A program made the translations under genes and the position numbers. The notes below the pieces were generated by a model. That model saw only the letters and a program-made list of their open reading frames with translations. It was not told the DNA's origin and ran no database searches. A stretch of DNA of 6,911 nucleotides from an uncultured Blautia sp. (GTDB taxonomy: Bacteria > Bacillota > Clostridia > Lachnospirales > Lachnospiraceae), in contig CAMNGN010000104.1 in NCBI GenBank assembly GCA_946538475.1, positions 1 through 6,911 on the forward strand. Direction: 5' to 3'. Shown one piece after another: positions 1 through 3,980 of the stretch. Numbering within the stretch: position 1 is the first letter of the stretch; every line of letters begins with the position of its first letter.

Positions 1-770
1 CCGCCGCCTCTGTCGCTTCTGATGGCTGCTGCCGACTGTCCGTCGGTCTCGGCATTTACGTTCCACGCATAAAGCGTTCCGCCTCCTGCCGCGTGGATTC
101 CGCCCGATGTATCCTTGCTTGTATCGATCGTCGTATCGGCGATATAGACCGTGCCGTCACCGTAGGCAAACGCACCTGCGGCACCCGAAGCGTTCGTGGT
201 GATCTCAGAATCTGTAATATACGCGGTGCCGTCGGTTGCAAGTATCGCGGCGCCTACACCATAAAAACTGGAATCGTCTCCGCCCTTGCTGTCCTCCGAT
301 TCCCTGGTCACGGTAACATTGTCAAACGTTACGGATGCGCCGTTGTCCACCAGAACTGCGTTTTCATCCGTTCCGGTCGACGAGATCGTGAGACCGGTGA
401 CTGTCTGGTCGGAAGAATATTCGTTAGCGGCAGCATAGCTGTCAACGCCGCTGCTTCCGGGGCCGCCCTGTCCGCCGGGCATACCCGGTGCTCCTCCGGG
501 TGCTCCGTTTGGTGCTTCTCCATCCGGCATCTCCGGAGGCATCTCTCCCGGCGCTCCGTCCGGTGCCTCTCCATCAGGCCTTGCAGGAGGTTCTTCACCG
601 TCCGGCATAGCAGGCGGCTCTTCACCTTCAGGCTTTGCCGGAGGCTCCTTCTCGTCCGTCTCCTGCGTTTCTGCCTCTTTCGTCTGTGTCTGCGCCGGAA
701 TTGTAAACGCGGGAACCTGAGCTGTTACGATCATCGCTCCAAGAATCAATGCAAGATATCTGTTCTTCAT
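1..770 (-). CDS. Secreted Pro/Gly-rich beta-helix surface protein, 3' end missing
   Basis: The reading frame is open from the ATG at 770 to the window edge: 256 codons are present and the C-terminus is missing. The start follows a GGAGG site (778-782) with a 7-base spacer. Residues 1-26 look like a signal peptide: a short basic start (MKNR), a hydrophobic core, then Ala/Pro-rich sequence. Residues 30-42 are acidic and Thr/Gln-rich. Residues 42-68 hold three 9-residue repeats of the EPPAxPDGE type, followed by a Gly/Pro/Met stretch to about 105, probably an extended wall-spanning stalk. From about 120, rungs of about 24 residues recur (DNVTVT, DSEITT, DTTIDT, NVNAET, alternating with Gly/Ala-rich turns), the pattern of a right-handed parallel beta-helix. 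This suggests an exported adhesin-like or glycan-binding protein. No catalytic residues can be identified. A C-terminal anchor, if any, is outside the window. It has its own candidate promoter and is separated from galE by a terminator. Confidence 0.85.
   Translation of the reverse strand, partial: MKNRYLALILGAMIVTAQVPAFTIPAQTQTKEAETQETDEKEPPAKPEGEEPPAMPDGEEPPARPDGEAPDGAPGEMPPEMPDGEAPNGAPGGAPGMPGGQGGPGSSGVDSYAAANEYSSDQTVTGLTISSTGTDENAVLVDNGASVTFDNVTVTRESEDSKGGDDSSFYGVGAAILATDGTAYITDSEITTNASGAAGAFAYGDGTVYIADTTIDTSKDTSGGIHAAGGGTLYAWNVNAETDGQSAAAIRSDRGG
567..647 (-). repeat. Three tandem 27-bp repeats coding EPPAxPDGE units
   Basis: Three consecutive 9-codon units (residues 42-50, 51-59 and 60-68) read EPPAKPEGE, EPPAMPDGE and EPPARPDGE. 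Further degenerate MPDGEAP/APGG units follow. These repeats could change copy number by slippage and so alter stalk length; that last point is inference. Confidence 0.75.
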
Positions 771-775
771 AACAT

Positions 776-784
776 GTCCTCCTC
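776..784 (-). promoter_or_regulatory. Ribosome binding site of the beta-helix gene
   Basis: Read on the minus strand, GAGGAGGAC lies 7 bases before the ATG at 770. It fixes this start. Another ATG at 775 overlaps the spacer but is out of frame. Confidence 0.8.
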
Positions 785-792
785 ATCAGATC

Positions 793-829
793 GCCGGGAT
801 CATCCGGCATCGGCGGAAAAACTGCCGCC
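793..829 (-). other. Two small GC-rich hairpins in the 5' leader of the beta-helix gene
   Basis: GGCGG (812-816) pairs with CCGCC (825-829) across an 8-base loop, and GCCGG (793-797) pairs with CCGGC (804-808) across 6 bases. Both lie between the candidate promoter and the ribosome binding site, so they would fold in the mRNA leader. A regulatory role is not shown. Confidence 0.4.
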
Positions 830-830
830 C

Positions 831-852
831 GTCTTTGTTTATGTCTTTGTTT
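831..852. repeat. Perfect 10-bp direct repeats spaced 12 bp apart
   Basis: GTCTTTGTTT occurs at 831-840 and again at 843-852, separated by two bases, so the period is 12 bp (just over one helical turn). The pair lies 15-40 bp downstream of a candidate -10 element. That is a plausible place for a dimeric regulator to bind tandem half-sites on one DNA face. No specific regulator is recognised. Confidence 0.5.
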
Positions 853-866
853 TTGAATCTGGGACT

Positions 867-872
867 ACTATA
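867..872 (-). promoter_or_regulatory. Candidate -10 element (TATAGT) for the beta-helix gene
   Basis: On the minus strand TATAGT matches the -10 consensus at 5 of 6 positions. The best -35-like hexamer, TTGAAC, is only 12 bases upstream, which is too close. At normal spacing only a T-run is present. The promoter is therefore either activator-dependent or weak. A start near 860 would give a leader of about 90 bases. Confidence 0.4.
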
Positions 873-927
873 GTATCTAAATGTGTTCAAAAAATGGGAA
901 GACTGTGATTAATCTGTGTACAAAAAA

Positions 928-1188
928 ATGTTACGATTCACTTCCCGACAGCTCATCCCTCGCAGCACGCCACAGCCCGAAGTGGCATCAGGCTGTGAAC
1001 CGTTGTGCCTGCCCGAAGAGACAACAGGCTTAGAAAAACTCTTCCGCGAAGCCTTTGCTGAGCAGGAAGTATTAGTTTTTCTTAGCCTGTTGGCTCTGAG
1101 GATCAGCAGGTACCGGTTCACAGACTGATGCCACTTCGGGCTGTGGCGTACTGCGGGGGATGAGCTGTCGGGAAGTGAATCGTAACAT
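928..1188. repeat. 261-bp foldback (long inverted repeat), possible MITE-like element
   Basis: 928-1002 pairs with 1114-1188: 72 of 75 positions are complementary. The exceptions are 960/1156, 966/1150 and 992/1124. The first two are transitions that still allow G-U pairs in RNA from one strand or the other. The centre also folds: 1008-1012 with 1106-1110, 1017-1040 with 1074-1097 (two mismatches), and CTTCC (1041-1045) with GGAAG (1065-1069). The whole segment is thus one extended hairpin. Within each arm GCCAC...GTGGC (968-985 on the left) can form a side hairpin. It codes for nothing convincing, has no transposase, and I see no clear target-site duplication. It may be a non-autonomous mobile element or a structured RNA. 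Confidence 0.9.
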
Positions 1189-1192
1189 AACC

Positions 1193-1238
1193 AAAAAAGC
1201 CCCCTGCGAGCAAGGCGGACACGCCTTGCTCGAGGAGG
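1193..1238 (-). terminator. Rho-independent terminator after galE
   Basis: A perfect 11-bp stem, 1207-1217 with 1222-1232, has a 4-base loop. On the minus strand it extends through CCTCC/GGGGG pairing (with one G-U pair) and runs straight into a CTTTTTT tract (1193-1198). A further small hairpin, CCGGT/ACCGG at 1241-1253, sits between it and the galE stop codon. It ends the nucleotidyltransferase-galE transcript and lies 4 bases from the edge of the foldback. Confidence 0.9.
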
Positions 1239-1257
1239 TTCCGGTTACACCGGCTCT

Positions 1258-2274
1258 TTAATCTTCAAACCCATTCGGGTTGTGCGACTGCCAGTTCCAG
1301 GAATCCGCACACATCTCCAGGATCCCGTTCTCGGCCACCCAGCCAAGCTCACGCTCCGCCTTCGAAGCATCCGCATAGCAGGTCGCAATGTCGCCGGGAC
1401 GACGAGGCTTGATCACGTAAGGGATCTTCACTCCCGTTGCCTTCTCAAAATTCTCTACGATCTGCAGGACGCTGTAGCCCTGGCCCGTACCAAGGTTATA
1501 AATATTGAGTCCCGAGTTATCCTCCAGCTTCTTCAGCGCCTTCACATGCCCTTTTGCCAGGTCTACCACATGAATATAATCACGCACGCCTGTGCCGTCC
1601 GGTGTGTCGTAATCGTTGCCGAAAACACCGAGCTGTGCCAGCTTTCCAACCGCCACCTGTGTGATGTAAGGCATCAGATTGTTCGGAATACCGTTGGGAT
1701 TTTCACCGATCAGGCCGCTCTTATGCGCACCGATCGGGTTAAAGTAACGAAGGAGTACAACGTTCCATTCGGGATCTGCCTTCTGGATATCCGAGAGGAT
1801 CTGCTCAAGCATGGATTTTGTCCAGCCGTACGGATTTGTACACTGTCCCTTGGGGCACTCCTCGGTGATCGGAATGAACGCAGGATCACCATAGACTGTC
1901 GCTGAGGAGGAAAAGATGATATTCTTGGCATTATGCTTTCTCATCACATCGACCAGCACCAATGTACCATTGATATTATTGTCGTAATACTCCCAGGGCT
2001 TCTGAACAGATTCTCCCACCGCCTTCAGGCCGGCAAAATGAATACAGGAATCAATGTCTTCTTTGCTGAATATGTCCTCAAGAGCCTCACGATCGCGGAT
2101 ATCCGCTTTATAGAAAGGAACTTTCTTTCCTGTGATCTGTTCGACCCTTTCGAGACACTTTTCGCTGGAATTGCAGAGATTGTCGACTACCACCACATCG
2201 TACCCTGCATTCTGCAGTTCGATCACGGTATGACTTCCGATAAAGCCCACACCACCGGTTACAAGAATCGCCAT
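1258..2274 (-). CDS. galE: UDP-glucose 4-epimerase
   Basis: This cytoplasmic enzyme interconverts UDP-glucose and UDP-galactose using bound NAD in the Leloir pathway, and supplies UDP-galactose for glycans. The protein is 338 residues, the family's usual length (E. coli GalE is also 338). It is an extended short-chain dehydrogenase: the NAD-binding GGVGFIG is at 7-13, SSSATVYG is at 122-129 with catalytic Ser124, and Tyr149 and Lys153 form the YxxxK pair. RYFNPIGAH (176-184) and RRPGD (291-295) are typical GalE segments. The start at 2274 is chosen for its GGAGG site 8 bases upstream and because the Rossmann fold begins at once; the frame stays open to 2346 but that part overlaps the preceding gene. 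Residue 299 is Cys rather than the Tyr of E. coli, so UDP-GlcNAc/GalNAc may also be accepted (inference). It is the second gene of an operon. Confidence 0.97.
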   Translation of the reverse strand: MAILVTGGVGFIGSHTVIELQNAGYDVVVVDNLCNSSEKCLERVEQITGKKVPFYKADIRDREALEDIFSKEDIDSCIHFAGLKAVGESVQKPWEYYDNNINGTLVLVDVMRKHNAKNIIFSSSATVYGDPAFIPITEECPKGQCTNPYGWTKSMLEQILSDIQKADPEWNVVLLRYFNPIGAHKSGLIGENPNGIPNNLMPYITQVAVGKLAQLGVFGNDYDTPDGTGVRDYIHVVDLAKGHVKALKKLEDNSGLNIYNLGTGQGYSVLQIVENFEKATGVKIPYVIKPRRPGDIATCYADASKAERELGWVAENGILEMCADSWNWQSHNPNGFED

Positions 2275-2282
2275 TGTCTTAT

Positions 2283-2287
2283 CCTCC
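2283..2287 (-). promoter_or_regulatory. Ribosome binding site deciding the galE start
   Basis: AAAGGAGGAT on the minus strand, with its GGAGG core 8 bases before the ATG at 2274, selects this start over the upstream in-frame ATG at 2346. Confidence 0.85.
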
Positions 2288-2311
2288 TTTATGATTGTTA
2301 AACACGCTCCA

Positions 2312-3235
2312 TTAAAGCTCGTCCCAAAGATGCTGCGGATATACATTCCCGTCCTTCAGACGCTGAAATGCTTCCGTCACCATCGGCTTGTCTTCTTTAT
2401 AGGTCACACCGTACCATCTGTCCTCGGATGTCTGCACCTCCACGGTGGCTTTGCCCTCCTTCAGCAGTTCATCGACGACAAACGGAAGGAAATATTCACA
2501 CTTAAGCGGATTCTCCTTTATCCCCTGCTCCAGGAAAGCCGGGAAACGAGCCGCAAGCTCTGCAAGGAAGGAGGAGGAAAATCCCCACATATTCATGGAT
2601 ACCGTGCTGTCTGCCGGAATATCCGTGAAAGTTTTCCCCTCGTCCTCGGTATAAGCGGCGCCCTCACCTTTTTTGATGATATGCGTCCTCTCGTGGATCT
2701 CTTTAAGCATCCCCTGCTCGTCGGTCACACACACGCCGCGTGCCACATGTCCGTTGTCCGTCAGCGTGTTCATCAGCCTGTAGCCGACCATCATGTACTC
2801 TCCCGGGCGATCCTCATGGGCAGTAAGGAAATCATAGGCCATTTGGAAGGCATGAACGCCGTAATAGTCATCGGCATTGATCACGACAAACGGGCCGTCA
2901 ATATGATCTTTTGCACTCAGAACAGCATGTCCCGTGCCCCACGGTTTAACTCTGCCTTCGGGGACCTCAAATCCCTCGGGAATGTTCTGCAGCTCCTGAA
3001 AAGCGTACCGGACTTCGATAAACCGGCTGACCCGGTCTCCGATCACCGATCTGAAATCCTGCTCGTTCTCACGTTTAATGATAAAAACAACTTTCTTAAA
3101 TCCTGCCCTTACAGCGTCGAAGATGGAGAAGTCCATGATAATATGTCCTTCCGGATCCATCGGCTCGATCTGCTTGAGGCCTCCGAAACGGCTCCCCATT
3201 CCGGCAGCCATTACTACAAGTACCGGCTCATTCAT
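2312..3235 (-). CDS. Sugar-phosphate nucleotidyltransferase (NTP_transferase family)
   Basis: The protein (307 residues) is a cytoplasmic nucleotidyltransferase of the type that joins a sugar 1-phosphate to an NTP, giving an NDP-sugar and pyrophosphate. The N-terminal Rossmann-like signature MAAGMGSRFGGLKQ is at 9-22, the loop WGTGHAV at 99-105, the metal-binding NADDYYG at 120-126 and MNMWGF at 214-219. It is not canonical GalU (the GalU N-terminal motif is absent) and has no hexapeptide acyltransferase tail as in GlmU. Sugar and nucleotide cannot be assigned; UDP-glucose or a related UDP-sugar is a guess from the downstream galE. The start at 3235 follows AAAGGGG (3247-3253) with an 11-base spacer. 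An earlier in-frame ATG (3313) adds 26 residues unlike the family. It is the first gene of a two-gene operon with galE, 37 bases away. Confidence 0.88.
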   Translation of the reverse strand: MNEPVLVVMAAGMGSRFGGLKQIEPMDPEGHIIMDFSIFDAVRAGFKKVVFIIKRENEQDFRSVIGDRVSRFIEVRYAFQELQNIPEGFEVPEGRVKPWGTGHAVLSAKDHIDGPFVVINADDYYGVHAFQMAYDFLTAHEDRPGEYMMVGYRLMNTLTDNGHVARGVCVTDEQGMLKEIHERTHIIKKGEGAAYTEDEGKTFTDIPADSTVSMNMWGFSSSFLAELAARFPAFLEQGIKENPLKCEYFLPFVVDELLKEGKATVEVQTSEDRWYGVTYKEDKPMVTEAFQRLKDGNVYPQHLWDEL

Positions 3236-3266
3236 CCCTCTATCTGCCCCTTTCACAATATCACCC

Positions 3267-3294
3267 GCAGAGGACCAATATCCTGCTGCTCTGC
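3267..3294 (-). other. Hairpin in the leader of the nucleotidyltransferase-galE operon
   Basis: GCAGAG (3267-3272) pairs with CTCTGC (3289-3294). An alternative pairing uses the inner AGGA/TCCT segments. It lies 30-60 bases before the start codon. Function is unknown. Confidence 0.35.
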
Positions 3295-3302
3295 AGTTTA
3301 AA

Positions 3303-3331
3303 GTACCCGACAATCCACTGCCGTCGGGTAC
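3303..3331 (-). other. 9-bp leader hairpin, possible attenuator
   Basis: GTACCCGAC (3303-3311) pairs perfectly with GTCGGGTAC (3323-3331) over an 11-base loop. On the minus strand it is followed by CTTTAAA, not a full T-run, so it is a weak terminator at best. It sits between the candidate promoter and the nucleotidyltransferase gene. Confidence 0.45.
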
Positions 3332-3361
3332 CGCAGGTCCGGTCCGCAGGCTTTCGGTTAA

Positions 3362-3390
3362 AGTCTACCATATCTTGTTTGTCTGTACAA
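3362..3390 (-). promoter_or_regulatory. Candidate promoter for the nucleotidyltransferase-galE operon
   Basis: On the minus strand TTGTAC (3385-3390) and TAGACT (3362-3367) are 17 bases apart, the ideal spacing. The hexamers match consensus at 3 and 4 of 6 positions. A start near 3355 gives a leader of about 120 bases containing two hairpins. The 190-base gap after greA supports a separate promoter here. Confidence 0.4.
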
Positions 3391-3428
3391 GTAAAAGGTA
3401 TCTGACCGGCCGATGTCTGTGTCGGTCA
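3391..3428 (-). terminator. Weak candidate terminator after greA
   Basis: TGACCG at 3403-3408 pairs with CGGTCA at 3423-3428. On the minus strand the stem starts at the greA stop codon and is followed by GATACCTTTTAC. The stem is only 6 bp with a 14-base loop and the T-run has 4 bases, so termination would be partial at most. Confidence 0.3.
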
Positions 3429-3926
3429 AAAGCCCCTGATATCCTCGTCCTCGCTCCCCGTCTTTTCTATCGACTTTATGACAAGATAGTAGCTGTAGTT
3501 GTCATTGACCTTCACTTCCACACGGTCACCGACCTTGTGTCCGCGCAGAGCCTTTCCTATAGGCGATTCGATGCTGATGCGGTTCTCCATGGAATTGCCG
3601 CGGATCGAGGTGACCAGCTTGTATTTTTCGACCTCGTCATCCTCCTCAAAATAGACCTCCACAAGATCGTCCATACCGACCTCGTCCGACTGAGACGCAT
3701 CCGAGATCACCGTGGCATGCTTCAGCATGTTTTCCAGATAATGAATACGGCTTTCGTTCTGGTTCTTGTGTCTCTTCGCGGCGTAATATTCAAAATTCTC
3801 GCTCAGATCGCCCTGCGCTCTGGCCTCTTTTACCGCCTCGATCGCTTCTTTTCGCACGACCAGTTTACGATGCTCTATCTCCTGCTCTATTTTTTCAACA
3901 TCCTTTTTTGTCAGTCTTTCACCCAT
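3426..3926 (-). CDS. greA: GreA/GreB-family transcription elongation factor
   Basis: Gre factors enter the RNA polymerase secondary channel and stimulate cleavage of the backtracked transcript, rescuing arrested complexes. The protein is 166 residues, near the family's usual 158-ish. The N-terminal coiled coil spans about 5-75 and carries GDLSENFEYYAAK at 39-51; Asp40 and Glu43 match the acidic tip residues that coordinate the catalytic metal. The C-terminal FKBP-like domain includes SIESPIGKALRGHKVGDRVEV (in part about 127-147). DLSENFEYYAAKR differs from the canonical DLSENAEYDAAK, so this may be a second Gre paralogue of Clostridia rather than the main GreA (from memory). The start at 3926 has AAGGAG 12 bases upstream; an in-frame ATG at 3974 has only a weak site but would lie 6 bases from the upstream stop. 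It is probably cotranscribed with the GTPase gene. Confidence 0.93.
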   Translation of the reverse strand: MGERLTKKDVEKIEQEIEHRKLVVRKEAIEAVKEARAQGDLSENFEYYAAKRHKNQNESRIHYLENMLKHATVISDASQSDEVGMDDLVEVYFEEDDEVEKYKLVTSIRGNSMENRISIESPIGKALRGHKVGDRVEVKVNDNYSYYLVIKSIEKTGSEDEDIRGF

Positions 3927-3938
3927 TGTCCCGTAAGT

Positions 3939-3944
3939 CTCCTT
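3939..3944 (-). promoter_or_regulatory. Ribosome binding site favouring the greA start at 3926
   Basis: AAGGAG on the minus strand lies 12 bases before the ATG at 3926. This is longer than ideal but clearly better than anything before the alternative ATG at 3974. Confidence 0.55.
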
Positions 3945-3980
3945 CCGCAGAAAGCAGTATGCCTGCCCCTGCATGATATG

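Noticed and set aside
93..908. Plus-strand open frame of 271 codons at the left edge
   Set aside because: Its Arg/Cys-rich translation is the complement of the repetitive beta-helix gene, which has a signal peptide, a good ribosome binding site and sensible composition.
909..1128. Two 70-codon open frames, one on each strand
   Set aside because: Both arise from the same long inverted repeat, which produces mirrored frames. Neither resembles a protein family or has a good ribosome binding site.
928..1188. CRISPR array or tRNA/rRNA gene in the left intergenic region
   Set aside because: There are no regularly spaced direct repeats and no cloverleaf or rRNA-like sequence. The structure is a single foldback.
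3261..3371. 36-codon frame in the leader of the nucleotidyltransferase gene
   Set aside because: Its ATG falls at the candidate -10 region and no ribosome binding site precedes it. Its composition shows no leader-peptide codon run.
3426..3974. Upstream greA start at 3974
   Set aside because: It would add 16 residues without family similarity, with a weak ribosome binding site. The ATG at 3926 has AAGGAG and the expected Gre N-terminus. Coupling to the upstream stop keeps it possible but less likely.
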